Assembly (NCBI RefSeq): GCF_039542305.1
Contig: NZ_BAABHW010000002.1
Span: forward strand, 62,001 to 126,000
Source: Roseibacterium beibuensis
GTDB taxonomy: Bacteria; Pseudomonadota; Alphaproteobacteria; Rhodobacterales; Rhodobacteraceae
Direction: 5' to 3'
Length of the DNA stretch: 64,000 nt
This document shows, in pieces, positions 8,722 to 17,490 of the stretch. The notes beneath the pieces are model-generated. The model did no database searches. It had not been told where the DNA came from and saw only the letters and a list, made by a program, of their open reading frames with translations. Within the stretch, counting starts at the first letter, position 1, and each line of letters opens with the position of its first letter. Made by a program: the position numbers and the translations under genes.

Positions 8722-8766
8722 GCCCGCCCGCGCACGGTCCCCAAGTCGCGTGGGCGGGCCTTTTTT
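8722..8766 (+). terminator. Rho-independent terminator
   Basis: A 12-bp GC-rich stem (GCCCGCCCGCGC with GCGTGGGCGGGC, one G-T type pair) with a 14-base loop is followed by CTTTTTT. It points rightward and separates the phage-like remnant from the acyl-CoA ligase promoter region. Confidence 0.8.
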
Positions 8767-8883
8767 CCGTCTTCGCCGCCCCACGCCACGGCAAGTCCGG
8801 TTGCGCAGGTCAATCCCCCTTTCCTTTTCTTGCGCGGCTTGCCATGTGTTTCCTCAGATTCTTGCGCAAGAGGGAGGTTGGCC

Positions 8884-10518
8884 ATGGGCTGGATGAAGGA
8901 CGAAACCGGGCTTGAGAGACGCGCGGCGAATTTTGTACCGCTGACGCCGCTGTCCCACCTGCAACGCGCGGCGCAGATCTTCAGCAACCGCACGGCTGTC
9001 GTCGACCGGTCCTTCCGTACCACCTATGCCGAGCACATGTCGCGGGTCACGCGGCTTGCCTCCGCCCTGGCGCAACGCGGCGTACATCCGGGCGATGTGG
9101 TGGCAACGGTGCTTCCCAACACCTATCCGCATGTCGAGGCGCATTTCGGCGTGCCCGCCTGTGGTGCGATCATCAACTCCATCAACATCCGTCTCGATAT
9201 CGGCACGATCAGCTACATCCTCGATCATGGCGAGGCGAAGGTCATCCTGTGCGACACGCAGTTCCTCGGCACGGTCGAGGCGGCGATGAAGGAGATGGAG
9301 ACCGAAGAACTGCCCCTGATCGTCGAGGTGCCGGACGAGGCGGCGGGCTATCACGCCAGTGGCCGACACGTGACCTACGAGCAATTGCTGGCCGAGGGCG
9401 ACCCCGAGTTCGAATGGATCATGCCGCAGGATGAATGGGAATCCATCGCGCTGAACTACACCTCGGGCACCACGGGGCGGCCCAAGGGGGTCGTCTATCA
9501 CCATCGCGGGGCGTATCTCATCTCGATGGGGACGCCGATTTCGTGGCGCATGACGCTCTACCCGAAATACCTGACCATCGTGCCGCTTTTCCACTGCAAC
9601 AACTGGTGCCATGTCTGGACCATGCCCGTGGTGGGCGGCACCACCGTCTGCTGCCGCGAGATCACGGCCAGGAACATCTACGACGCCATCGCGGATGAGG
9701 GCGTGACCCATTTCGGCGGTGCGCCGATCGTGCTGAACATGATCGTCAACGCCAAGGACGAGGAGCGCCGGGATTTCGACCACACGGTCGAGGTCTTTAC
9801 CGCCGGTGCCCCGCCCGCCGCGGCGACCCTCGCGGCCATCGAGACGATGGGCTTCAACATCACCCAGGTCTACGGCCTGACCGAGACCTATGGCCCGGCC
9901 ACGGAATGCACCTTCAAGGATGGGGTCTGGGATGTTCTGGACGGGGCAGACCGGGCCATCGTCAAGGCGCGCCAAGGCGTACCCATGCCGCAGATGGACC
10001 ACATCACGGTGATGGAGCCCAAGCACATGGAGCAGATCCCGATGGATGGGGCAGCGCTTGGCGAAATCATGATGCGCGGCAACGCGGTGATGAAGGGCTA
10101 TTACAAGAACCCCCGCGCCACCCGCGAGGCGTTCCGCGGCGGCTATTTCCACACCGGCGACATCGCCATGCAGCACCCCGACACCTACGTGCAGATCGCC
10201 GACCGCGCCAAGGACATCATCATCTCGGGCGGCGAGAATGTCAGCTCGGTCGAGGTGGAAGGCGCGCTGATGCATCACCCTGCGGTCCTGCTGTCGGCCG
10301 TCGTGGCCAAGCCCGATGACAAGTGGGGCGAGGTCCCCTGCGCCTTTGTCGAGTTGAAAGACGGTGCCGAGGCGACCGAACAAGAGTTGATCGATTTCGT
10401 CCGCCAGCGCCTTGCCGGCTTCAAGACGCCCAAACACGTCGTGTTCCAGGAATTGCCCAAGACCTCGACCGGGAAAGTCCAGAAATTCGAACTGCGCAAA
10501 GCGGCCGCCGCGTTGTAG
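8884..10518 (+). CDS. AMP-forming acyl-CoA synthetase (acyl-activating enzyme family)
   Basis: The protein has 544 residues, typical for the ANL superfamily. It has the P-loop NYTSGTTGRPKG, the YGLTE motif, the hinge region GYFHTGDIAM, and the C-terminal catalytic lysine region PKTSTGKVQKFE. The N-terminal NFVPLTPLSHLQRAA segment is characteristic of the medium/short-chain acyl-activating group that includes plant AAE-type and bacterial fatty-acid/aromatic acid ligases. The substrate cannot be told from sequence. The ATG at 8884 has a GGGAGG ribosome-binding site; the frame is open farther upstream but without a better start. The enzyme would convert a carboxylic acid to its CoA thioester in the cytosol using ATP. 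Confidence 0.88.
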   Translation: MGWMKDETGLERRAANFVPLTPLSHLQRAAQIFSNRTAVVDRSFRTTYAEHMSRVTRLASALAQRGVHPGDVVATVLPNTYPHVEAHFGVPACGAIINSINIRLDIGTISYILDHGEAKVILCDTQFLGTVEAAMKEMETEELPLIVEVPDEAAGYHASGRHVTYEQLLAEGDPEFEWIMPQDEWESIALNYTSGTTGRPKGVVYHHRGAYLISMGTPISWRMTLYPKYLTIVPLFHCNNWCHVWTMPVVGGTTVCCREITARNIYDAIADEGVTHFGGAPIVLNMIVNAKDEERRDFDHTVEVFTAGAPPAAATLAAIETMGFNITQVYGLTETYGPATECTFKDGVWDVLDGADRAIVKARQGVPMPQMDHITVMEPKHMEQIPMDGAALGEIMMRGNAVMKGYYKNPRATREAFRGGYFHTGDIAMQHPDTYVQIADRAKDIIISGGENVSSVEVEGALMHHPAVLLSAVVAKPDDKWGEVPCAFVELKDGAEATEQELIDFVRQRLAGFKTPKHVVFQELPKTSTGKVQKFELRKAAAAL

Positions 10519-10597
10519 GGGCGTGTCGGATCACGCGTTGAGCAAAACCGGGTAAGCGGTTATCCTGTTTGACAAAGAACGATGAGCAGGATGACAG

Positions 10598-11626
10598 GTG
10601 TCCATGACTGCGCTGGAGCAATATCGGCGGCTCGAGGCCCTTGGCCTGTGGCGTGAAGGCCCCGCCGACCAGCGCCGCGAGGTCGTGGTCTCGCTTGGCG
10701 ATGCGACGCTTGTGATCTCGACCCCGTCCGAAACAGCGCTGACGCATTGGTCGCTTCCAGCAATCGAGCGCAAGAACCCCGGTCGGGTGCCCGCGCTTTA
10801 CGCACCCGGCGCGGACAGTACCGAGCAGTTGGAACTCGAAGACCCCGACATGATCGAGGCCCTGGAAAAGGTCCTGACCGCGATCCGCCGGTCCGGTCCA
10901 CATCCAGGGCGGCTCAGGTGGTTGCTCAGCGCGACGATGGGTGTCGGGGCGATGGCCTTGGCGCTTTTCTGGCTGCCCGAGGCGTTGACCCGGCAGACGG
11001 TCTCGCTGCTGCCGCAAGCCAAGCGCGCCGAGATCGGCGAAGCCCTCCTCGATGAGATCACCCGGCTGGCCGGTCGCCCCTGCACGGCGGCCCGGGGGCG
11101 CGCAGCGCTGCAAGACCTGACCAACCGGGTCTTCCAGGGCGCGCGCGTTCCGGGCGTGATCCTCCTTCCGGCCACGATCCCCGACACGATTGCCTTGCCG
11201 GGCAACCTGATCGTCGCCTCGGCCGCGCTGGTCGAGGATTTTGAAACACCCGAGGTTCTCGCCGGGTTTCTTTTGGCAGAGGACGTGCGCCGACAAGCAA
11301 GCGACCCGATCCAGACGCTGCTTGAGGATGTGGGCCTGGTCGTGACCTTCCGCCTGCTCACGACGGGGGAGATCGCCGATGACACCCTCGCCGCCCACGC
11401 GGTCACGTTGCTCAGCCGGCCCCAACCACCGGTCGACGAGGCGACACTCGTCGCGCGCTTTGCCGATGCCAATCTCTCGACACAGCCTTACGCCTTCGCG
11501 CAGGACGTGTCGGGCGAGACAGTCCTCGGCCTGATCGAGGCGGACCCGATGCGGACAGCAAGCGGCGCACCGCTCCTGCCGGATGACCGGTGGGTCAGCT
11601 TGCAGGAGATTTGCTCGGGAGGCTGA
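10598..11626 (+). CDS. Membrane protein with a degenerate M48-like peptidase domain
   Basis: The protein has 342 residues with one transmembrane helix (about 108-127) after a cytoplasmic N-terminal domain. Residues 196-235 read like an M48 zinc peptidase core: DTIALPGNLIVASAALVED, then EVLAGFLLAEDVRRQ. The family has ALPGG-I-v--gLl and then HEIGH. The HExxH helix has become AEDVR, so the metal-binding histidines are gone and catalysis is unlikely. The GTG start (10598) has an AGG seven bases upstream; the ATG at 10604 is an alternative. It is 79 bases downstream of the acyl-CoA ligase. The role is unknown, perhaps a membrane scaffold. Confidence 0.6.
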   Translation: MSMTALEQYRRLEALGLWREGPADQRREVVVSLGDATLVISTPSETALTHWSLPAIERKNPGRVPALYAPGADSTEQLELEDPDMIEALEKVLTAIRRSGPHPGRLRWLLSATMGVGAMALALFWLPEALTRQTVSLLPQAKRAEIGEALLDEITRLAGRPCTAARGRAALQDLTNRVFQGARVPGVILLPATIPDTIALPGNLIVASAALVEDFETPEVLAGFLLAEDVRRQASDPIQTLLEDVGLVVTFRLLTTGEIADDTLAAHAVTLLSRPQPPVDEATLVARFADANLSTQPYAFAQDVSGETVLGLIEADPMRTASGAPLLPDDRWVSLQEICSGG

Positions 11627-11684
11627 TCGCGGCGCGGCCCGTTGGCACGGCACATGGGATCAGGCACTAATGATCGTGCCGCGC

Positions 11685-12551
11685 CTATTCGGCGACCACA
11701 AGGCGCCGAGGCACCGTATCGGTCCAGACCATGGCCATCTCGGCCTCGCCGGAAACGTGGCGAATACCCCGCAGCGGGTTGATCCGGCCATCATCCCAGA
11801 CCTGCACGTAGCCCGCCGGGATGACCCTTTCCGGTGCAGGCGGCGGAACGATGCGCGCGGGCAGGTGCCCGGTCGAACTCAGGGTTTGACCGTTATACGA
11901 GGCAGGGTTCAGGGCCGCGCCCGCGCGGTCGATGCCGCGCGCGGCATCGCCGGGATGAACGGCTTGCGGGCCGCAGCGCACGCCGGGGCCGGACAGGTAC
12001 TGCGCCGTCAGCCCAGTCAAACCCGGGCATGTCGTGCGCACCTCGGTGGGCGGCGGCGTTGGCGTTGCCGGGCGGGCGGCTGCCGGGGCCGTGGCGGTGG
12101 GGGCCGGCAGAACACGGATACCGGGCGTCGACACCGCTGCGGGGGTTTGCCGGATCACCGTGCGGGTCTGTGCAGCCGTTGGCGCGGTTGCGGGTGTTGT
12201 GGCAGGCGAAGCAGCGGCAACAGCCGACGCGGGACCGCCGATCACGGTGACACCCGGGCCGGGATTGGCCGGATCGACGCTGCCCCGAGCAGGGCCTGCA
12301 CCGGCCACGCGCGACGGCTGGAAACCGCAAAGCTGGCGTCGGTCGCGCCCGACGCGCGGCACCCATTCGGTGGCGCTGCCATAGCCGACGCGCACGAAGA
12401 CGCAGCCTTGGCTGTCCACGTATTGCTCACCGCTATAGCTGCTCGGCGGGGTTTCCGCCGGCACGGCCTGTTGTGCAAAAGATGCGCCTGTTGCCGCGAC
12501 GGCTGTTGCACAGCCGAAAACGGTGGCGCGGACGATCCGGTTAATCCGCAT
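11685..12551 (-). CDS. Exported Ala/Pro/Thr-rich protein
   Basis: The protein has 288 residues. A Sec signal peptide (about 1-26, ending ASFAQQ) is followed by a conserved-looking N-terminal region (YVDSQGCVFVRVGYG, WVPRV). A long Ala/Pro/Thr-rich linker spans about 95-175. A C-terminal region contains CPGL, GVRCGPQ and PAGYVQVWDDGRINPLRGI. Such architecture is common in Rhodobacterales envelope proteins annotated as SPOR-like or hypothetical. The two cysteine-containing regions may form disulfides in the periplasm. It converges with the M48-like gene and lies downstream of upp. Confidence 0.65.
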   Translation of the reverse strand: MRINRIVRATVFGCATAVAATGASFAQQAVPAETPPSSYSGEQYVDSQGCVFVRVGYGSATEWVPRVGRDRRQLCGFQPSRVAGAGPARGSVDPANPGPGVTVIGGPASAVAAASPATTPATAPTAAQTRTVIRQTPAAVSTPGIRVLPAPTATAPAAARPATPTPPPTEVRTTCPGLTGLTAQYLSGPGVRCGPQAVHPGDAARGIDRAGAALNPASYNGQTLSSTGHLPARIVPPPAPERVIPAGYVQVWDDGRINPLRGIRHVSGEAEMAMVWTDTVPRRLVVAE

Positions 12552-12619
12552 GCAAGCCCCCCAGGTTTGCTGCCCCGAGAGTGGCGCAACACTTTGCTCA
12601 AGTAAAGGCGCAACAACGA

Positions 12620-13252
12620 TTATTTGGTACCATACATCCTGTCGCCGGCGTCGCCGAGGCCGGGCACGATATAGCCATGGTCGTTCAGGTGGTCGTCCAG
12701 CGACGCCGTCACGATGGGCACATCGGGATGCGCTTCCTTCATCCGGGCGACCCCTTCGGGCGCGGCCAACAGGCAGAGGAAGCGGATGTTCTTGGCGCCG
12801 GCCTCCTTCAGCATGTCGATTGCGGCTGCAGAGGAATTGCCAGTGGCCAGCATCGGATCGACGACAATGGTGATGCGTTCCTCCAGCGCGTCAGGCACCT
12901 TGAAGTAGTACTTCACCGGTTGCAGCGTCTCGGGGTCGCGATAAAGGCCGACGAAGCCCACACGGGCCGCCGGCACAAGGTCGAGGATCCCGTCAAGCAA
13001 GCCGTTGCCTGCCCGCAGGATCGAGATCAGGGCCAGCTTCTTGCCCTCGATCATCGGCGCGTCCATCGGGCAAAGCGGCGTGTCAATCGTCTTGGTCGTC
13101 ATCGGCAATTCGCGCGTCACCTCGTAGGCCAGAAGATGCGCAATCTCGCGCAGAAGCTGGCGGAAGGTCTTGGTCGAGGTATCCTTCTCGCGCATCAAGG
13201 TCAGCTTGTGCTGCACGAGCGGATGCTCGACCACGGTGAGATGTTCGGTCAT
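12620..13252 (-). CDS. upp: Uracil phosphoribosyltransferase
   Basis: The protein has 210 residues, the normal length for Upp. It makes UMP from uracil and PRPP. The PRPP loop is seen as VVDPMLATGNS, with ISILRAGNGLLDG and the C-terminal uracil-binding YIVPGLGDAGDR. The start ATG overlaps the TGA of add by four bases (ATGA), so it is translationally coupled as the last gene of the nucleoside-salvage operon. The operon order suggests that uracil released by DeoA from uridine/deoxyuridine is recaptured here. Confidence 0.97.
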   Translation of the reverse strand: MTEHLTVVEHPLVQHKLTLMREKDTSTKTFRQLLREIAHLLAYEVTRELPMTTKTIDTPLCPMDAPMIEGKKLALISILRAGNGLLDGILDLVPAARVGFVGLYRDPETLQPVKYYFKVPDALEERITIVVDPMLATGNSSAAAIDMLKEAGAKNIRFLCLLAAPEGVARMKEAHPDVPIVTASLDDHLNDHGYIVPGLGDAGDRMYGTK

Positions 13253-14232
13253 GTCCTGTCCCCCAGTTTCTTGCGGATCTTGTCTTTCGTGGCCTCGTCG
13301 CAAAAGGCCGCGTCGATGGCAGTTGCGTTGATCTCGGCGAAATCCTCTTCGCCCCAACCAAAGGTGGCGGCAAGGTTTTCGTATTCCGCCGTCATGGTGG
13401 TATGGAAGAACGGCGGGTCGTCGGTGGAAACCGTGACCTTCACGCCGCGGTCTCGCAGGCGCTGGATCGGGTGGGCGGACCAGCCCGGACAGACCCCGAG
13501 CGCCACGTTCGACCCCGGGCAGCATTCCAGAACGATCCCCTGCTCGGCCAGGTCATCGACCAGCGCCAGGTCGTCGATGGCCTGCACCCCGTGGCCGATC
13601 CGCTCGGGCCGGAGCGCCGCCAGCGCATCGCGGACCGATTTCGCCCCGCCCCATTCCCCGGCATGCACGGTCAGTCGCAGCCCGGCCTCGCGCGCGCAAT
13701 CGAAGGCCCAGGTGAAATCGGCGGGTTTCCCCTTCATCTCGTCGCCCGCCATCCCAAAGCCCGTCAGCCAGTCGCCCGCCGTCTCGGCGGCGCAGAGCGC
13801 GATGGGCTTCGCTGCCTCGGGGCCGAAATGACGGATGCAGGTGACGATACCGCGCAGCGTTATGCCGAAGTCGCGCTCGGCCTCCTCAGCCGCCTCGCGG
13901 ATCGCGGCGAGATAGTCGCGCCACGCCTCGACATCGCCGCCGCCGCAGAAATCGGGGCTGAGGAAGGTCTCGGAATAGACGACGCCGTTGGCGGCGCTTT
14001 CCTCGAGCACGGCGCGGGTCAGGCGGGCGTAATCCTTGGGGCTGGTCAGAACGCTGGTCGCGGCCTCGTAGACGCTGAGGAAATGCACGAAATCGCGAAA
14101 GGCATAGCTGCCGTCCTCGCGAAAGATGCCAGACAGGTCGACGCCCTTTTCCTTGGCCAGGCCCCGGATGAAGGCAGGCGGCGCGGCGCCCTCGTGATGG
14201 AGGTGAAGCTCGACCTTCGGGATCTCTCTCAT
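13249..14232 (-). CDS. add: Adenosine deaminase
   Basis: The protein has 327 residues and belongs to the amidohydrolase superfamily. The metal-binding HLHHEG is near residue 9. TVHAGEW supplies the third His, and RIGHG is followed by STDDPPFF with the catalytic Asp pair. It deaminates adenosine or deoxyadenosine to inosine. The ATG at 14232 is chosen because it overlaps the TGA of the small membrane gene upstream and begins the family's MREIPKVELH start. It is co-transcribed with cdd, deoA, deoB and upp. Some members of this subgroup act on adenine or other adenosine derivatives, so substrate is not certain. Confidence 0.93.
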   Translation of the reverse strand: MREIPKVELHLHHEGAAPPAFIRGLAKEKGVDLSGIFREDGSYAFRDFVHFLSVYEAATSVLTSPKDYARLTRAVLEESAANGVVYSETFLSPDFCGGGDVEAWRDYLAAIREAAEEAERDFGITLRGIVTCIRHFGPEAAKPIALCAAETAGDWLTGFGMAGDEMKGKPADFTWAFDCAREAGLRLTVHAGEWGGAKSVRDALAALRPERIGHGVQAIDDLALVDDLAEQGIVLECCPGSNVALGVCPGWSAHPIQRLRDRGVKVTVSTDDPPFFHTTMTAEYENLAATFGWGEEDFAEINATAIDAAFCDEATKDKIRKKLGDRT

Positions 14233-14387
14233 GCGCCGATCACCCATCCGATGAACGCGATAATGAACCCGAACATGATCGCGCCGCGCCACGGTGTGCG
14301 CGGGCGTCCGATCAGCGGACCGATGTAGCGTACGGCCAGCGTGACCACCACGAAGGTCATCACGAAATAGATTTGTTCAGAGGTCAT
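14229..14387 (-). CDS. 52-residue membrane protein inside the nucleoside-salvage operon
   Basis: The frame starts with ATG at 14387, six bases after the deoB stop, with a GAGGG ribosome-binding site. It ends in a TGA that overlaps the add start (ATGA). The protein has 52 residues with two hydrophobic stretches (about 6-22 and 36-51) separated by GRPRTPWRG, so it is probably a two-helix inner-membrane protein. The tight coupling on both sides strongly supports that it is a real gene. No function is known; a role as a small transport or membrane-association subunit is only a guess. Confidence 0.75.
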   Translation of the reverse strand: MTSEQIYFVMTFVVVTLAVRYIGPLIGRPRTPWRGAIMFGFIIAFIGWVIGA

Positions 14388-14393
14388 GAGCCC

Positions 14394-15602
14394 TCACAGA
14401 AAACTGGTGCCGGGTCCCTCGGCCGGGATGCCCAGATGCGCCGCGACCGAGGCCGCGACATCGGCAAAGGCGCGGATGCCGATCTGCCCGGAATAGGGCC
14501 CCTTGGCAAGCACGGGCACCCTTTCGCGGGTGTGGTCGGTGCCGCTCCATGTCGGGTCATTGCCATGATCTGCGGTCAGGATCATCAGGTCATCGGGCCG
14601 CATCGCCGCCAGAACGGGGCCGATGGCGGCGTCGAACCATTCGAGATGGCGCGCATAGCCCGACACGTCGCGGCGATGGCCATACAGGCTGTCGAACTCG
14701 ACGAAATTGGCGAAGGTCAGGCTGCCATCCGGGGCTGAGTCGACGCTGGTGGCGAGGTGATCCATCAAGGTCCGGTCATCGCCTTTCAGCACTTCGCCGA
14801 CGCCCTGCCCCGCAAAGATGTCGCGGATCTTGCCGATGGCGATGGTCTTGCGCCCAGCACTTTGCGCCCAGTCCAGCAGAGTCGGCGCGGGCGGCGTCAT
14901 CGCATAGTCGTGGCGGTTGCCGGTCCGGGCATAGCTGCCCGGTTCGCCGATGAAAGGCCGGGCGATCACGCGGCCCACGCGGCGGTCATGCAGCATCGGC
15001 GCAAGGCCCTCGCACAGCGTCAGCAGGCGGTCCAGGCCGAAGCTTTCTTCATGCGCGGCGATCTGGAAGACGCTATCGGCCGAGGTGTAGCAGATCGGCC
15101 AGCCGGTGCGTTGATGCTGCGCGCCAAGGCGCGCGATGATCTCGGTGCCGCTGGCATGGCAATTGCCGAGGATACCGTCGGTGCCAGCCAGGCGCTTTGT
15201 TTCTTCGACGATATCATCGGGGAAGGCCGGCGTCGTGTCGGAGAAATAGCTCCACTCCCACGGCACGGGCAGACCGGCCAGTTCCCAATGGCCCGAGGGC
15301 GTGTCCTTGCCCGCGCTCACCTCTTGCGCCGCACCCCACAGGCCGACCGGGTCGGCGTCGAGCCCCTCGCCCCGCGCGCCGGAGGCCAGCCTGAGCGCCG
15401 CCCCCAGCCCCAGCGCGTCGAGATGCGGCAGGTGCAAAAGCCCGCTGCGCCCCTCCTCGGCCTCGCCCGTGGCGCAGGCCGCCGCGATATGGCCCACGGT
15501 GTTCGCGCCGGTATCGGGCCGGTCGCCGTTGAAGAAGTCGTCGGCATCGGGCGCGCCGCCGATCCCGACGCTGTCCATCACCACGAGAAACGCACGGGGC
15601 AT
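14394..15602 (-). CDS. deoB: Phosphopentomutase
   Basis: The protein has 402 residues, typical for DeoB. It interconverts (deoxy)ribose-1-phosphate and (deoxy)ribose-5-phosphate. It belongs to the alkaline-phosphatase superfamily: the N-terminal metal site is VVMDSVGIGGAPDADDF, with GANTVGHIA, and the C-terminal metal site is LTADHGNDPTWSGTDHTRE. The ATG at 15602 shares one base with the deoA stop (TGATG); a GTG just upstream at 15605 is possible. It follows deoA and receives its sugar phosphate product. Confidence 0.96.
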   Translation of the reverse strand: MPRAFLVVMDSVGIGGAPDADDFFNGDRPDTGANTVGHIAAACATGEAEEGRSGLLHLPHLDALGLGAALRLASGARGEGLDADPVGLWGAAQEVSAGKDTPSGHWELAGLPVPWEWSYFSDTTPAFPDDIVEETKRLAGTDGILGNCHASGTEIIARLGAQHQRTGWPICYTSADSVFQIAAHEESFGLDRLLTLCEGLAPMLHDRRVGRVIARPFIGEPGSYARTGNRHDYAMTPPAPTLLDWAQSAGRKTIAIGKIRDIFAGQGVGEVLKGDDRTLMDHLATSVDSAPDGSLTFANFVEFDSLYGHRRDVSGYARHLEWFDAAIGPVLAAMRPDDLMILTADHGNDPTWSGTDHTRERVPVLAKGPYSGQIGIRAFADVAASVAAHLGIPAEGPGTSFL

Positions 15603-16912
15603 CACCCGATCCTTTCGTGGATCAGCGGCGGAAGATCCGGCGCGCTGTCGGACAATTCGAAAGCCCCGCGCAGGCTGGCCGCGACGGCGCGGCCCGCCTC
15701 TTCGCTGGCCGCATGGATGCGCAACAGCGGCGTCTGCGCATCGACCTGGTCGCCGAGCCGCGCAATGGCAGAGAGGCCCACCGCGGCGTCCACCCGGTCG
15801 GTCTGCTTCAGACGCCCGCCGCCCAGATGCACGACCGCCTCGCCCAAGGCGCGCGCATCGATCGCTGCGACCACCCCGCTTTCCCCCGGATGCACGTCCA
15901 GCATCACCGGCGCCGCTGGCAGCCTGTCACTCCAACGTTCCGTGAAATCCGCCGGGCCGCCCAGGATGGCGACCATTTCCCCGAAGATTTCAGCGGCCTG
16001 TCCGTCGGCCAGAACGGAGGCGATCCGCCCTTCCCCGTCGGCGGCATCGGCGGCCAGCCCGCCAAGCGCCAGCACCTCGCCGCCAAGCGCGATGGTGATG
16101 CGGGCAAGATCGGACCCGGTGTCGCCCCCGGTCAGGGCCTCCATCACCTCGATCACCTCAAGCGCATTGCCGGCGGTGCGCGCCAGCGGCTGGTTCATGT
16201 CCGTGACCAGCGCCGAGGTCATGCAGCCCGCGCCCTGCGCCGTGCTGACAAGGGATTGGGCCAAGGCCAGCGCATCGGCCGGGTCGGCCATGAAGGCACC
16301 CGAGCCGACCTTCACGTCGAGGACAAGGGATTCCAGCCCGGCCGCCAGTTTCTTGGAGAGGATCGAGGCGGTGATCAGGTCGATCGACTCTACCGTGCCG
16401 GTCACGTCGCGGATGGCATAGAGGCGCTTGTCGGCGGGCGCGATATCGGCGCTTGCGCCCACGATGGCGCAGCCGATATCGGCCACGATCTCTTGCAGGT
16501 CCTCGATGGAGACCTGCGTCTGATAGCCCGGGATTGCTTCGAGCTTGTCGAGCGTGCCCCCGGTATGACCAAGCCCGCGCCCCGAGATCATCGGCACAAA
16601 GGCACCGCAGGCCGCGAGCGCCGGGGCCAGCAGCAACGAGACCGCATCGCCCACGCCGCCGGTGGAATGCTTGTCGACCACCGGTCCGTCGAGATCCCAT
16701 TTCAGGACATCGCCCGTTTCCCGCATCGCGGTGGTCAGCTGTACACGGCCCGCCTTGCCCAGCCCCTTGGTGCAGACAGCCATGGCAAAGGCGCCGGCTT
16801 GCGCGTCCGTCACCTCGCCGGAGGCAAGCCCATTGGCGAACCAGAACAGTTCCGCCTCGGTCGGATGGATCCCGTCGCGCAGCTTGGCGAGAATGGCGCG
16901 GGCGTCGGTCAC
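15602..16912 (-). CDS. deoA: Thymidine phosphorylase
   Basis: The protein has 436 residues. It carries out phosphorolysis of thymidine/deoxyuridine to the base and deoxyribose-1-phosphate. The family signature KHSTGGVGDAVSL and the following PMISGRGLGHTGGTLDKLE are intact, as is the dimer-specific N-terminal helical region. The start is a GTG at 16912 that overlaps the cdd TGA (GTGA), which fits the coupled style of the operon. The product sugar passes to DeoB and uracil to Upp. Confidence 0.96.
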   Translation of the reverse strand: MTDARAILAKLRDGIHPTEAELFWFANGLASGEVTDAQAGAFAMAVCTKGLGKAGRVQLTTAMRETGDVLKWDLDGPVVDKHSTGGVGDAVSLLLAPALAACGAFVPMISGRGLGHTGGTLDKLEAIPGYQTQVSIEDLQEIVADIGCAIVGASADIAPADKRLYAIRDVTGTVESIDLITASILSKKLAAGLESLVLDVKVGSGAFMADPADALALAQSLVSTAQGAGCMTSALVTDMNQPLARTAGNALEVIEVMEALTGGDTGSDLARITIALGGEVLALGGLAADAADGEGRIASVLADGQAAEIFGEMVAILGGPADFTERWSDRLPAAPVMLDVHPGESGVVAAIDARALGEAVVHLGGGRLKQTDRVDAAVGLSAIARLGDQVDAQTPLLRIHAASEEAGRAVAASLRGAFELSDSAPDLPPLIHERIG

Positions 16913-17319
16913 GTGCGGGCCTCGGACGCATCCATATGGCCTGCATCGAACCGGCCCGGAAGCAGCTCGGCCACGGTCATGGACAAGGTCTCGCCTGACG
17001 TCGTCGCCATGGTCACGACCACGTCGCCCGAGGCAAATTCCGCGATCTTCTGGCGACACCCGCCGCAGGGCGGCACGGGCGCGGAGGCTTGGGCGATCAC
17101 GGCGATTTCCGCGATCTTCGTGTCGCCCGAAGCGATCATCGCGGCGATGGCCCCGGCCTCGGCGCAGGTGCCCTCGGGATAGGCGACATTCTCCACGTTG
17201 CAGCCGAGGTGAACATTCCCCTCGACCGAGCGGATGGCCGCCCCGACCTGGAAATTCGAGTAGGGCGCGTAGGCCTTTGCCCGCACGGCATCCGCCGCGT
17301 CGATCAGGCTTTCTGACAT
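16909..17319 (-). CDS. cdd: Cytidine deaminase
   Basis: The protein has 136 residues, the short homotetrameric class. Zinc ligands and the catalytic Glu are visible in CNVENVAYPEGTCAEAGA (C-A-E) and PCGGCRQ. It hydrolyses cytidine/deoxycytidine to uridine/deoxyuridine. The ATG at 17319 has a strong GGAGG ribosome-binding site; this is the first gene of the cdd-deoA-deoB-52aa-add-upp operon, so the promoter should lie between 17320 and 17400. Confidence 0.96.
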   Translation of the reverse strand: MSESLIDAADAVRAKAYAPYSNFQVGAAIRSVEGNVHLGCNVENVAYPEGTCAEAGAIAAMIASGDTKIAEIAVIAQASAPVPPCGGCRQKIAEFASGDVVVTMATTSGETLSMTVAELLPGRFDAGHMDASEART

Positions 17320-17407
17320 GGGGCGCCTCCGTTCACGCAACCGCTGAGCCACAGTGTGAAGCGGTGTATCCTCAAGCGCAAGACGAAGACCACCCTCCCC
17401 CGGCGGC

Positions 17408-17434
17408 AGCAAAAAGCCGGCCCGAGGGCTGGCT
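17408..17434 (-). terminator. Rho-independent terminator downstream of prpE
   Basis: Read on the minus strand, a nine-pair stem (AGCCAGCCC with GGGCCGGCT, one mismatch-type pair) and a tight loop are followed by TTTTT. It lies about 55 bases after the prpE stop and ahead of cdd. Confidence 0.75.
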
Positions 17435-17490
17435 TTCGAGATTGGCTAGCGATGGCTGCGCCCGGGGCGGGCGACTGCCGCAATATCAGG

